Assembly (NCBI GenBank): GCA_010909165.1
Contig: VJWM01000011.1
Coordinates: 1,178,001 to 1,242,000 of the forward strand
Source: Anthoceros angustus
Lineage: Eukaryota; Streptophyta; Anthocerotopsida; Anthocerotales; Anthocerotaceae
Length of the DNA: 64,000 bases
Direction of reading: 5' to 3'
In this document: positions 53,793-64,000 of the stretch, in pieces
Numbering within the stretch: the first letter of the stretch is position 1
Layout of the letters: every line of letters begins with the position of its first letter
The notes under the pieces: model-generated
Database searches by the model: none
Told to the model about the DNA's origin: nothing
The model's input: only the letters and a program-made list of their open reading frames with translations
Program-made: the position numbers and the translations under genes

Positions 53793-53888
53793 GCTGTTTT
53801 AGGGCCCATCAAAAACCCCCTTCAGAGATTATTTGCAGAAAACCCCCTTCGAGATTATTCACCCCCTTCAAAAATTATCGTGTTTATA
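53793..53888 (-). repeat. Right terminal inverted repeat with internal AACCCCCTTC triplication
   Basis: Mirror of 50672-50768. Just inside the end, (a)acccccttc(a)gag(a)tta recurs three times (53814, 53841, 53861), each ~20-27 bp apart. Confidence 0.7.
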
Positions 53889-53889
53889 G

Positions 53890-54845
53890 CTGTTGTGTCT
53901 TATACACGACGCACCTTCCAGACTTACGGAGCTAATAAGCCATGGTAAAGATGCTGGAGCAAGAACTGTGTGTGTATGAATGCAGTTGGTCGAGCCCCTT
54001 TCAACCAGGCCGTACACTTAGCAATTGTTCAGGGACTCAAGCATCCCAATACTCATGCTAGCCCGGAAGTGACCACTCTCACTCCTCTTACACATGTTCT
54101 CACCCCGCCAAGATGTGTAGTCAAGACTCTAGAGCTTACAATGAGCATCAAGAAACTACATCTTACAATGACTAGGAGGGCATCAACCATGTATTGCTCA
54201 ATGCCTCCGTTACAAGATGAGGCTGCTTTATGTAGTAGGACCTCTCGTCTAAATATAGGATGGTCTTAATTTGATGAGGTGCCCCTTCGAAATTTTGGAC
54301 CCCCTAATTCTCTATGTAACGTTAATACATGACTCTACATGCCATGCTTAGCAAATCAAAAATCAAATTGATTGATATCGCTTTCTCATCGCTTCCCAAT
54401 AATCTTCCACAAAGTCCATCATGGCTCCGGAAACTAGCACACGTCACATGGTAAGAATTTTTCGATGTCATACACATATCCAAAACAGAGATCACATTGG
54501 ACCGACAACCTCGCAACTCTAATAGGAATGTATAAAAATACATATTTCAGTTCTTCCAAATGAGCATAATCCTAACGGTACTGGTAAAATAAGATGAAAA
54601 ACTAAAAAAAGAAAAAGCCAATTAATCGCTGCCGTGTTAAGAAGATGCATATGTTGCATGCTTCATGCAATCTCCTAGTAGAGAGGAATTGCTGCAGCTA
54701 CTAATGAAAGGCAAAGGCAAACGCAAAGGCAACTCTCATGTTCTCTTCTAGCTTGTTGAGTTGTAGTGCCCTATCTTCCCATTCAAGCTTTGCAGCTATG
54801 ATTTCACTGGTGATGCCAAATCCTGTCTGATTGAGAATCAACGTT
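53890..54845. other. No supported gene
   Basis: A 99-residue plus frame at 53970-54269 has no domain. A short ggcaaaggcaaacgcaaagg repeat is at 54711. Confidence 0.45.
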
Positions 54846-54850
54846 CTCAA

Positions 54851-55165
54851 TTAGATAACCACATTCTTTCTTTTGTCTTCCTTGAATTAGATTGATTAGA
54901 TAACCACATTCTTTCTTTTGTTTTCCTTGAATTAGATTGATTAGATAACCACATTCTTTCTTTTGTCTTCCTTGAATTAGATTGATTAGATAACCACATT
55001 CTTTCTTTTGTCTTTCTTGAATTAGATTGATTAGATAACCACATTCTTTCTTTTGTCTTCCTTGAATTAGATTGATTAGATAACCACATTCTTTCTTTTG
55101 TCTTCCTTGAATGAGATTGATTAGATAACCACATTCTTTCTTTTGTCTTCCTTGAATTAGATTGA
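54851..55165 (-). repeat. 45-bp minisatellite, seven copies
   Basis: Units start at 54851, 54896, 54941, 54986, 55031, 55076 and 55121 with ttagataaccacattctttc. They differ by 0-2 bases, so the array is young. As 45 is a multiple of three, the minus strand stays open as a 15-residue repeat (MWLSNQSNSRKTKER). I consider this chance rather than a gene. Confidence 0.95.
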
Positions 55166-55169
55166 GAAT

Positions 55170-57218
55170 TCTTACGAATTCGTAGAATAATGAGGATCTA
55201 TAATCTGCTTATCCTTTTTCTTTTTTTTCTTTTTTTTATATCAACTAGTGAATGTTCTTGACATTCCCATCCTGTTGTTATCAAAACATTTATTTTCCCT
55301 ATTACGGATAATTTCTTTTTCCCCAATCTGCTTGACATCTTATGGCCAAGTTGGAAATGATTGTTTGGTTGCTTTGAATTTTAATTGTTCAGGGTACATT
55401 TTGCATAGTTTCATCAATCTTGCTTTAGAAATTGCTTGACACACCTCATCCAGATCACAATAGACATATCTTCTCAGTGACACTAAATACCCTGTAGCTA
55501 ATATAAATTCTAGTCTAGATGAAATCCCAGCAACTCTACTATCACTCAACTTCATCAAGTTCTGCAATATTGACCATACTTGCATTAGGTTCTCTTTACA
55601 TCTTAAACAAATTGAGAGGTATAGAAGCTACAATTTTATAATCTCCTTCATTCCATTTGGGTTGGTACTAAAATGTTTCATTTAATACATCTATTCCACC
55701 TACTGGAATAAACATAGCTTCTATCCCCATAGTCATGTCAAAATTGCCTGATCTTACTACCAAACCTTCAACCTTAAATTATTGTCTCCTCACTAGTGCC
55801 CGATTTTAAGTGCACACATAATTTATGTTTAGTTTCTCACATCACTACTTCCAATTCACCATTAGCCAATTTAATTTTCCATTTAGATGGTCTAATTCTT
55901 AGAGCCATGGAACGTAAAAATTTGGATCCCTTTGTGATTTTGATCCAGTTTGGTTCAATCTTGATTCGAAGTGATCAGCGAGAAGTAACGAGTGCTTCTT
56001 TTCAAGCCATCCAAGGAAGTTAGGGACAAGAGTAGGAATTCGGAAGTTTCTCAGGAATGAATAGTTTAGCAGGCAGGGTAAGTATCTGACTCTTAGATTC
56101 TAGGTATGAGGACCTACCAAAGTAGGTTGCTACCCTATGCATGTAGGGAGCCATTTCTAGAATTCTTTTAGGCTATATATCTGTATATACCCAGGAAATT
56201 AGTAATTGATTTAGAACCCCTAGTTTAAGTAGCGATAGAGTAGGAGCCCTAGGTATACTTAGCAGGGGGGGGCGACTTAAAGATTTCAACCGAGGAGATG
56301 GTGCCACGTGGCAGGCATCAAAGGTGATGATAGTGGGGGGAATTACTTCCCAACTCGGCGGCCACCCTCCATATCTTTCCTTGGCAGTTTGTGTTCCCTT
56401 CTTAAGATAAGGCAGCCAAGCGATTTCACTATGCCAAGTGCATGGAAGCTAAGGAGCTGAACGAGAGCAAGAAAGTGCTGCTCTTAGAGGTTTGTGAGGA
56501 GGAAACGGTAGCGAGCAGGAAGAGCTAGGCGCACGAAGAGGAGGAGCTCAGGGCGAACCCTAGAGCAAGGCGGCGGCGCCGAACGGGCGGTGTCAAGTTA
56601 TGGCTAGAAGCAAAGGGAGGCACAGCGAGGAGCTAGGTGGCGCCAAGGAGGAGGAGGCGCGAGGAGTGAAGAGCAACAAGCGAGAGAGCGCCGCGGTGAG
56701 AAGTGTAAGGCGAGGAGGAGGGCAAGTTACCTCCTTGGGGGCAGCAAGCCCAAGAGAAGGTGTAGGGCGAGCTCAGCGTTTAAGGAGCGATTAAATCGGA
56801 GAGGGGTGTGATTTTGTGGCCACACCAGCAGGTGAAGGATATAGCAAGGCCAGCTAAGGTGGCCTAATGTCTTAGGAATTTCTAGGGATATAAGGGGAAT
56901 TTCCTAGTCTAAGGAGGCTCTTGCATAAGCTAGGTAGAGCAACAATTTCCCAAGCTGAGACCTGAGCCTATATCAAGAGGAATATGAGAAGTGTGGTGGA
57001 GGTTGTGAGCTACTAGAAGATGGAGCTCCAACATAAGCTCAAGATTGTAAGAGTTGTGGCAATTTGGGAAGACAAGCCGCAATCTTGGGAGTAACTCGTA
57101 AGTGGAAGTGTGGCAGGTGGTGAGGTTAGAGGTGGTTTGTGTGATCTTGGAGGGTCACGTGAGAGGTATTAATGGTGGGCTAAGGCCTGGAAAGCAAAGG
57201 GCCTTAGAGATTGTGTTG
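55170..57218. other. No supported gene; diverged repeat-like DNA
   Basis: AT-rich to about 56250, then a purine-rich, G-rich stretch (56450-56800) whose frames (KEEEARGVKSNKRESAAVRS) look compositional. It flanks the LTR retrotransposon. Confidence 0.45.
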
Positions 57219-57223
57219 AGAGA

Positions 57224-59398
57224 TGTGGAAGACCACATGTACACTAACCCTCCCCTGGACTATTGGTTTGAATGTTTTTTTTTGTTTTTCTTATGTTTTG
57301 TGTGATGGAGTGCTTAGGAAATGTCCGAGGCAAGGCCTTTTATACTAAAAATGGTCCTTGGCCCATGACAATATTACTTTTACAAATAATTAGTCCTTGG
57401 GCCTCGAACTGAATATCGCCGTGCTAGAAGGTCCTTGGACCTTGGGATTTTAGGAATAAAATTGTCTATATAAGGTGGGGATCCTTCATTCAAAGACAGG
57501 GGCCAGAAGAACAAGTGGAGACGCCTGGCACCTCCGGAGAAGTTCGAAGCTAGCGGAGAGGTATAAGCGGAGAGAGGTGAGGCTAGGGCCGGGGTCAAGG
57601 GAGAGGCAGCAATCAAGAAGGGTAGAGCAACACCACAGGAAACAACACCGCTGGGGAAGCAGCCACCACGGTGGTGGAGCGACCGTCAAGCAGCCACCAC
57701 GGTGGTGGAGCCGCCATCGTCGGAAGAAGGACCCAAGGTGGGGAAGCCACCGGGAGCGTGAGAGGGGATGCAACTCCTCGTTCCGTGAAGCACCGGATTG
57801 TCCAGGAGCCGGCATACCCTTCACAGGTTGTGCTCGAGGAAATGAGCAAGGCGGAGGCTAGAGCATGGAGGAACGCACGCTTTGGCTGTCCAAATGATGA
57901 GGAGCGAGGAAACGCAGAGGCTGACGGCGCCTCCTAGGAGGAGTGAAGGGACCTCGGATAGCGGGAGTGAGGTGGAGATATTAAGGGAGGATCTTTTGGA
58001 TCGAGGCGTGGTAGGAGGCGAGGAACACCCATGGGCAGTCTAGGCGGCCACAATGAGGCAAGCTGATTTTAGAGGGAGCGCATCATAGGTCGAGGCTTTC
58101 ACTTGGATTAGAGGATAAGGTGCTAGGAAGCTTGTGAATTTGTAGATACCGAATTGGTAGGCGCGCTTGTGGTAAGTTAGCCATCTTTAAACACCGGAGG
58201 TAGGTTAGCCATCTTTAGACACCGGAAAGTGAGCTATGGCGCTGCGGCGGATGTATAAGAGACCCTTGAGTGTCTCTCTTAGACAATTTCGGTGTGAGCT
58301 CCGTGTGTCGAATTTGTGCGCGCGTGGTTGGTTGGAGACATCCGATCGATGATGGGCTGGCAGGCCGCCCTCGTCACAAGAGGGCCGGGAGATCCACGGA
58401 TGGTCGAGAGCCGAGTGACCAAGCTCCGTCTGGGGTGACTAGTGGTGAAGGGTGCTCAATGCATGCCAGAGGGAAATTCCAGGGACCGGGTGAGATCGCG
58501 GGTGTGCGAATCGCCTGTGGAGCCGACCATTGTTTTCCTTTCCCAACCTGCCTAACTAACAGTGTCTAATCCCAAGGAGGGTCTGTGGCCCAAGGAGGGG
58601 TCTGTGTGGTGGCCCAAGGAGGTCTGTGGCCCAAGGAGGGGTCTGTGGCCCAGGAGGGGTCTGTGTGGCCCAAGGAGGGGTCTGGTGGCCCAAGAGAGGT
58701 CTGTGGCTGAGAGAGGATCTGTGGAACATCTTGTGCGCGGTGGTGTATGAGGTCCCGAAGAAAGGGGTGAGTGAGTCGTTGTGTGAAGAGGAGTCTAGGA
58801 AGTGGTGAGCGCGAGTCCGGAAAATGCGAACGCCGAGGAAGGTTGGGAATAAATTGTGGGGTCGAGGAAAGCGACGGAGTGAGGTGCCGACGTGGCCATG
58901 GTGCGCATCCACCGGTGAGCTCGGGTGTGAATCCACATGAGTGTGACTTGGTGTACATGTGAATGTGTGTGCATAGGACCATAGCCCTTAACGCGTGGGG
59001 AACCGGGCGCCAAATAGTCGATCGCGAGCGCGGCCGGTCGGGTGGGTCCCACCACGTGGGGTCAGCCACGGTGGCGGAATCCACCACGTGGCGGAATCCA
59101 CCACCGGTGGCGGAATCCACCACCAATCCACGCGGTGGCGGAATCCACCACGGCGGTGGCGGAATCCACCACGGCGGTGGCCGAACTTACCACGGTCGTG
59201 GGGTCGAACTTACCACGGTCGTGGGGTCGGACACGGTAGTTGATTATGGCTAGGTAGGAACTGATTGTAGGAGGACTAGAACCCATAGTTTAGAATATCT
59301 TGACACAAAACCATTCCCTTGGGATCGAATCCTAGGACTATAACGACATAGAGGGTAAATGTGGCCTCTTTGCCTTCGGATGCAAAACCCATTCCACA
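57224..59398 (+). repeat. 5' LTR with internal minisatellites
   Basis: Candidate TATA box tatataagg at about 57468 and a second tgtataag at about 58252. Internal repeats: a 28-bp duplication ggtaggttagccatctttaa (about 58160-58225), ~8 units of tggcccaaggaggggtctg (58570-58720), and tggcggaatccaccacg units (59070-59235). Confidence 0.92.
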
Positions 59399-59401
59399 TT
59401 T

Positions 59402-59419
59402 TGGCGCCGTTGCGGGGAA
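59402..59419 (+). other. Primer-binding site
   Basis: tggcgccgttgcggggaa, four bases after the 5' LTR end. It closely matches the tggcgccgttgccgggga site common in plant Ty3/Gypsy elements (attributed to tRNA-Asp). One C seems to be lost. Confidence 0.85.
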
Positions 59420-59519
59420 TGAAACTGTCAGATTATAGGAAAGACTAACCATAGCTTAGGTGTCTAGTCTTTGAGTGTATTTAGTTTGGTAGATGGATGC
59501 CACGAGTTGAGTCGGAGGA

Positions 59520-60790
59520 TTGAGTCAAGTCGGAAGAGAAGCCTCAAGCGGCGGCAGTAAGCGGAAAGGTTGAAAAGGGTTGCGGATCGGGAGTTGAGGA
59601 GGACCCAATTGGAGGACGACTTGCGGGGAAGGAAGGGAGTAAGGAATCACCGGGATTCGGGGTCCGATCTTGTTGGAGCAAGATCCCCAATCTCGGTCTT
59701 GGACGAGGTACCACGGCCGAGGAACCTTGGTCCAAACTTGTCTTGACCTCTCTTCCAGTGTGTGTGCATCGTGCCCAATCAACCGCATGGACCGCTGTCA
59801 ACCACTGCACCGAATCGCCACGATCCATGTCCACCACCGTGCCGGTGTGGTGGTCACCACCAAGCAACCTTACCTTGTATGGAGAGGGAAAGGGTATGAG
59901 GATCCCATGAATTTGTTGAGCGTTTTGAGCGGTGACATTTGCAAACCAGAATCGGGTGATGCAGATTCAAATTGTTCTATGGAGTTCTTCGGTCCAAAGA
60001 AAGTGGCAGACGCGAGTACCTCAAGTCACCACACCCCAACCACCTTTGAAGAATTGAAGAATGCCTTCCGTGAGAGGTTTAGGGGATTGACATGGAGGGC
60101 TACGTGTTGTCCAAGCTTGAGAGGTTACAAAGAGAGAGGAAGGAAACCTTGCAAGCGTAGTTGAGAGGTTTCAACCACGTGATCGTAGTGGTCCTCATTC
60201 GTGCAGCCACGGTGGTTCGCTAAAGGCCTGGGTTCTAAGATGGGGAGACACGTAAGGTGGCAAGCGGAGAAGAATTTGGGCAAGGCTATCAAGGCGGCGC
60301 TAAATTACGAGGAATCTAACTCGAGGAGATGAAGAAGGCTAAGAAGGACAGAAGAAGTCCAAAACGGGAAAAAGAAAGGGATTCCTCATCGCCCCTGGGA
60401 GAAAGTTCCTCAGAGGAAAGCTCCTCAAGATTCCCGAGGATTCCATGGAGGAAGAAACGAGTGATGCTTGGAGGAAGATTCGGATGGGGAGCGCCGAGGA
60501 AAAAGAAGAAATCAAGGGTGAAGTGGAAGGGAAGAAGAGCTGGGAACAAAGAGTCGAGGCGAAACAAGAGGCGTTGTATGCAAAAAGATGCGAGCAAGCA
60601 AGGAGGGAGGCCGAGGCAACCAAGAAAGTGGAACAACACAAGTGGAGGCGAGAGGGCCACCCAATTCAAGAGGGGAAGGGAGACGAGATGGCCTCGAATG
60701 AGAAGGGAGAAAGAGCTTCACAAACGACGATCCGAAATTTGTGAGTATCCGGCACCGCCAAATTCCTCAAAACCTCTCTAAGGAAGAGTT
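59520..60790 (+). pseudogene. Gag-like remnant of the LTR element
   Basis: In mixed frames: a coiled stretch, then TTFEELKNAFRERFRGLT (about 60040-60090) followed after a frame change by a KLERLQRERKETLQ-like helix, the usual shape of retrotransposon Gag capsid. From 60329 to 60780 comes a very basic, charge-rich region (KKAKKDRRSPKREKERDSS). No CCHC knuckle, protease or polymerase motif was seen. Confidence 0.6.
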
Positions 60791-61013
60791 GTCATCCATT
60801 ACTCGCGACCGCTCGTAAGACACAAGACCAAGTTATATCGAATGGGACCGGACGGTAAAAACAAGCGGTTATGACGAGCGGTGGATGGGTCCGCTCGTGG
60901 TCCCGGAGGTTTTCCACAATGGTTCCATCCACCGCGATTTGAATGGGCTTTGCCAACCGAGTTGGTTGGCGAGTTGAAAAGTATTATCAATAAGTTGGCG
61001 AGGACGCCAACAA

Positions 61014-61025
61014 ATGAGAAGGGAG
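61014..61025 (+). other. Polypurine tract
   Basis: atgagaagggag, two bases before the 3' LTR; the expected plus-strand primer site. Confidence 0.8.
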
Positions 61026-61027
61026 TA

Positions 61028-63150
61028 TGTGGAAGACCACATGTACACTAACCTCCCCCTGGACTATTGGTTTGAATGTTTTTTTTGTTTTTCTTATGTT
61101 TTGTGTGATGGAGTGCTTAGGAAATGTCCGAGGCAAGGCCTTTTATACTAAAATGGTCCTTGGCCCATGACAATATTACTTTTACAAATAATTAGTCCTT
61201 GGGCCTCGAACTGATGAATATCGCCGTTAGAAGGTCCTTGGACCTTGGGATTTTAGGAATAAAATTGTCTATATAAGGTGGGGATCCTTCATTCGCAGGG
61301 GCCTGTGAACAAGTGGAGACGCCTGCACCTCCGGAGAAGTTCGAAGCTAGCGGAGAGGTATAAGCGGAGAGAGGTGAGGCTAGGGCTGTGGTCAAGAGAG
61401 AGGCAAAACGAAGAAGGGTAGAGCAACACAGAAGGGTCAAACACACTGCTGGGGCCACCACGGTGGTGGAGCCACACCGTCAGGGAAGCAGCCACCACGG
61501 TGGTGGAGCCGCCATCGTCGCGGAAGAAGGACCCAAGGTGGGGAAGCCACCGCCGAGCGCCAGAGAGGGATGCAACCCCGATTCCGAAGCAACCAGCCGG
61601 ATTGTCCAGGAGCCGGGCATACCCTTCACAGTTGTGCTCGAGGAAATGAGCAAGGCGGAGGCTAGAGCATGGATGGAGGAACGCATTTGGCTGTCATGAG
61701 GAGCGAGGAAAGCGGCAGGTGAGAGACGGCGCCTCCTAGGAGGAGTGAAGGGACCTCGGATAGCGGGAGTGAGGTGGAGATATTAAGGGAGGATCTTCGG
61801 ATCGAGGCGTGGTAGGAGAGCGAGGGAACACCCATGGGCCCAGGGCTAGGCGGCCACGAGGCAAGTTGATTTTAGAGGGAGCGCATCATAGGTCGAGGCT
61901 TTCACTTGGATTAGAGGATAAGGTGCTAGGAAGCTTGTGAATTTGTAGATACACCGAATTGGTAGGCGCTTGTGGTAGGTTAGCCATCTTTAAACACCGG
62001 AGGTAGGTTAGCCATCTTTAGACACTGGGAAAGTGAGCTATGGCGGCGGATGTATAAGAGACCCTTGAGTGTCTCTCTTATACAATGTGTGAGCTCCGTG
62101 TGTCGAATTTGTGCGTGGTTGGTTGGAGACATCCGATCGATGATGGGCTGATTCTGTCTGTCCTCTCGTCACAAGAGGGCCGGGAGATCCTGGATGGTCG
62201 AGCCGAGTGACCAAGCTCCGTCTGGGGTGACTAGTGGTGAAGGGTGCTCAATGCATGCCAGAGAGGGAAATTCTGGGGACCGGGTGAGATCGCGGTGTGC
62301 GAATCACCTGTGGAGCCGACCACTGTTTTTTTTCCTTTCCCAACCCACTGCCTAACCATTGTGTCTAATCCCAAGGAGGGGTCGGGTGGCCCAGGGGGTC
62401 TGTGGCCCAAGGAGGGTCTGTGGCCCAAGAGAGGTCTGTGGCCCAAGGAGGGTCTGTGTGGCCCAAGGAGGGTCTGTGGCCCAAGGAGGGTCTGTGGCCC
62501 AAGAGAGGTCTGGTGGCCCCGAGAGAGGAGGATCTGTGGGAACATCTTGTGCGCGGTGGTGTATGAGGTCCGAAGAAAGGGGTGAGTGAGTCGTGTGAAG
62601 AGGAGTCTAGGAAGTGAGCGCGAGAGTCCGGAAAATGCGGAACGAGGAAGGTTGGGAATAAATTGTGGGGTCGAGGAAATTAGCGACGGAGTGAGGTGCC
62701 GGACGTGGGGCCATGGTGCATCCACCGGAGCTCGGGTGAATCCACATGAGTGTGACTTGGTGTACATGTGAACTGTGCATAGGACCATAGCCCTGAGCGT
62801 GGGGAACCGGGCGCCAAATAGTCGATCGCGATGCAGCGTGCGCGCCGGTCGGTGGGTCCCACCAGTGGGTTGATCACCACACGGTGGCGAATCCACCACG
62901 GCGGTGGCGGAATCCACCAGTGGCGAAACCACGGCGGTGGCGAATCCACCACGGTGGTCGAACTACTACTACCGTGGGGCTCACACGTAGTTGATTATGG
63001 TGGTAGGAACCGATTGTAGGAGGACTAGAATCCATAGTTTAGAACATCTTGACACAAAACCATTCCCTTGGGATCGAATCCTAGGACTATAACGACATAG
63101 AGGGTAAATGTGGCCTCTTTGCGTCTTCGGATGCAAAAACCCATTCCACA
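61028..63150 (+). repeat. 3' LTR
   Basis: Aligns to the 5' LTR over its full length and differs mainly by many small indels, most of them losses in this copy (for example around 61290, 61400, 62150 and 62900), as well as a few substitutions. The accaaggaggg and ggcggaatcc arrays are present in altered number. Confidence 0.92.
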
Positions 63151-63527
63151 AGAGAAAAGGACCTACGGTCTTAGGTTGCTAGTAAGCAGCGTAGGTGGGC
63201 TGAGGATTGGGAAAAGGAAGAAGGGAGTACCCCTCTCTCATCTCCTCTCTTGCAACCAAGTTGGAAGGAGCCGTGGGAAAGACACGTACTCCTAAGAAAG
63301 GGAAGAGAAGAAGAAGGGAGACCATGCCGGAGAATCTGCCAAAAATTAACATGCCTATGTTGAAGTGTTTTGTGGGCCAGGTGTGCTCATAGGATCTGAT
63401 TGATTTTTGGCCATGGGGGGGTGAGGAGAACATACAACTCCAGTGGGCATATGGCCACCATTAGGCCTACAGTAATCTTGAGCTCGTAAAGGAGTGCTAT
63501 GCTAGCCTCCAACAGACTCCAAGGCAA

Positions 63528-63815
63528 TTGGCAGCCCTTCTAGACCGGAATGCGAGGACGGACCCGAGGTGTTGGACAGTTCAGAGTATAAGGCAGGTCT
63601 ATGGGAGACCTACGGAAGAGGGGGACGGAATTTTGATAATGAAAAAGGCTAAGGATGGGAAGAAGATGGCTGCCATTTCACTTCCAGAAGGGCCACTGGC
63701 CATGTTACAAGGAGGAGAGAGTGCGAGAATGAAGAATGTCTGGCCCACCATGGCCATTAAGGAATTCAAGTGGCGAACCTTTGCCAAAGTGGTCATGGGT
63801 CTTCTTAATCATTAG
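63528..63815 (+). CDS. Hypothetical protein fragment, possibly mobile-element derived
   Basis: 95-residue frame with PRCWTVQSIRQVYGRPTEEG, ILIMKKAKDGKKMAAISLPE and MAIKEFKWRTFAKVVMG. After a stop and frame changes similar-looking text continues toward the window edge. No family is recognised. It follows directly on the host sequence into which the LTR element jumped. Confidence 0.35.
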   Translation: MAALLDRNARTDPRCWTVQSIRQVYGRPTEEGDGILIMKKAKDGKKMAAISLPEGPLAMLQGGESARMKNVWPTMAIKEFKWRTFAKVVMGLLNH

Positions 63816-64000
63816 CGGAAGACCTACTTCAGCGATACCTTGTTGTTTTTTGTGTGGAGAGTGTCACAGGGTGCGAAACCATATGGGGGAATATTATGTA
63901 TGATGCTTACGTCTATCACAGGGAGAAGATTTTGAAGCCCATCAGCCATTATGCGGAGTCTCCCAGGCTATGTTACTTGTGGGAAGTGGAGGGGTTGTTG

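Larger units (their letters stand above)
50672..53888. mobile_element. Candidate DNA-methylase-bearing element bounded by inverted repeats
   Basis: The left end (50672) reads tataaacacgataatttttg followed by aaggggg. The right end is its exact reverse complement (27 bp, ending 53888). In both arms a cctaaaacagc motif lies exactly 85 bp inside the end (50757 and 53803), so the terminal repeats probably extend to ~95 bp with divergence. Inside are a minus-strand methylase-like pseudogene, a ~0.9-kb GC-extreme block and a plus-strand frame with an acidic tail. No target-site duplication is evident. This is my inference from symmetry; no transposase is recognised. Confidence 0.5.
57224..63150 (+). 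mobile_element. Complete non-autonomous LTR retrotransposon, Ty3/Gypsy-type primer site
   Basis: 5' LTR 57224-59398, internal 59399-61027, 3' LTR 61028-63150. Both LTRs start tgtggaag and end ttccaca (TG...CA with 7-bp inverted ends). The 5-bp target duplication agaga flanks the element (57219-57223 and 63151-63155). A primer site and a polypurine tract are in place. The internal region is only ~1.6 kb, with gag-like remnants and no protease, reverse transcriptase or integrase, so it depends on another element. The LTRs (2,175 and 2,123 bp) are longer than the internal part, as in LARD-type elements. Confidence 0.93.

Noticed and set aside
50672-53888. CRISPR-like or prokaryotic origin for the methylase
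   Set aside because: No spacer arrays, operons or bacterial gene signals in the window; the surroundings are eukaryotic repeats.
54847-55134. 95-residue repetitive protein on the minus strand
   Set aside because: A young 45-bp minisatellite read in frame; no flanking coding sequence.
1-64000. tRNA or rRNA genes
   Set aside because: I looked for cloverleaf arms with the GGTTCGAATCC-type box and for rRNA cores and saw none that hold up; only retrotransposon primer sites resemble tRNA ends.

Overview
The window looks like nuclear DNA of an early-diverging land plant. A lycophyte such as Selaginella is my best inference; no sequence here proves it. The evidence is split genes with very short GT-AG introns (mostly about 50-150 bp), plant-specific families (DOG1 domain, DUF538, DUF3598, cutin-type GPAT, GT47 exostosin), chloroplast targeting peptides, plant-type SQEF histone H2A.X, and Copia, long-LTR and MULE transposable elements. 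I rebuilt the exons of eleven genes by hand. In all of them the reading frame closes across every junction.

Layout. 0-6.9 kb: an RPA1-like OB/zinc-ribbon ORF, a decayed MULE/SWIM transposase, and a repeat-rich block with inverted arms, a G-rich minisatellite and a 143-bp tandem duplication. 7.0-16.9 kb: compact gene island with H2A.X (-), a conserved membrane-anchored protein (-), a plastid DUF3598 protein (+), plastid Cpn10 (-), a PhoD-like phosphatase (+) and an NMT1/THI5-like protein (-). Two gene pairs here are divergent. 17.6-28.5 kb: a birth-and-death BTB/POZ cluster with one apparently intact gene, one chimeric ORF, three decayed copies and repeated 3' flanks, cut up by rearranged Copia pieces. 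28.8-33.4 kb: two tandem 2-oxoglutarate/Fe(II) dioxygenase genes with the same exon phases but one intron difference. 33.5-45.6 kb: second gene island with a nine-exon armadillo-repeat protein (-), DUF538 protein (-), an ARM pseudogene (+), a DOG1-domain protein (+), a GT47 glycosyltransferase (+) and a GPAT (-).

46.9-64 kb is repeat-dominated. It holds minisatellites, a broken TFIIB-like gene with an Ala-Gln repeat that has been tandemly duplicated, and a candidate ~3.2-kb element bounded by inverted repeats. That element carries a broken adenine/cytosine DNA-methylase-like gene, a ~0.9-kb extreme-GC block and an acidic-tailed reading frame. Downstream is a complete 5.9-kb non-autonomous LTR retrotransposon with ~2.1-kb LTRs, a tRNA primer site, a polypurine tract and a 5-bp target duplication.

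The genes of the islands do not form one pathway. Local themes are plastid function (Cpn10, DUF3598), surface lipid and wall polymers (GPAT, GT47) and chromatin (H2A.X). The strongest candidates for something undescribed are the methylase-bearing inverted-repeat element, the TFIIB-like duplication fused to its terminus, and the NMT1-like protein that lacks the fungal cysteine motif.
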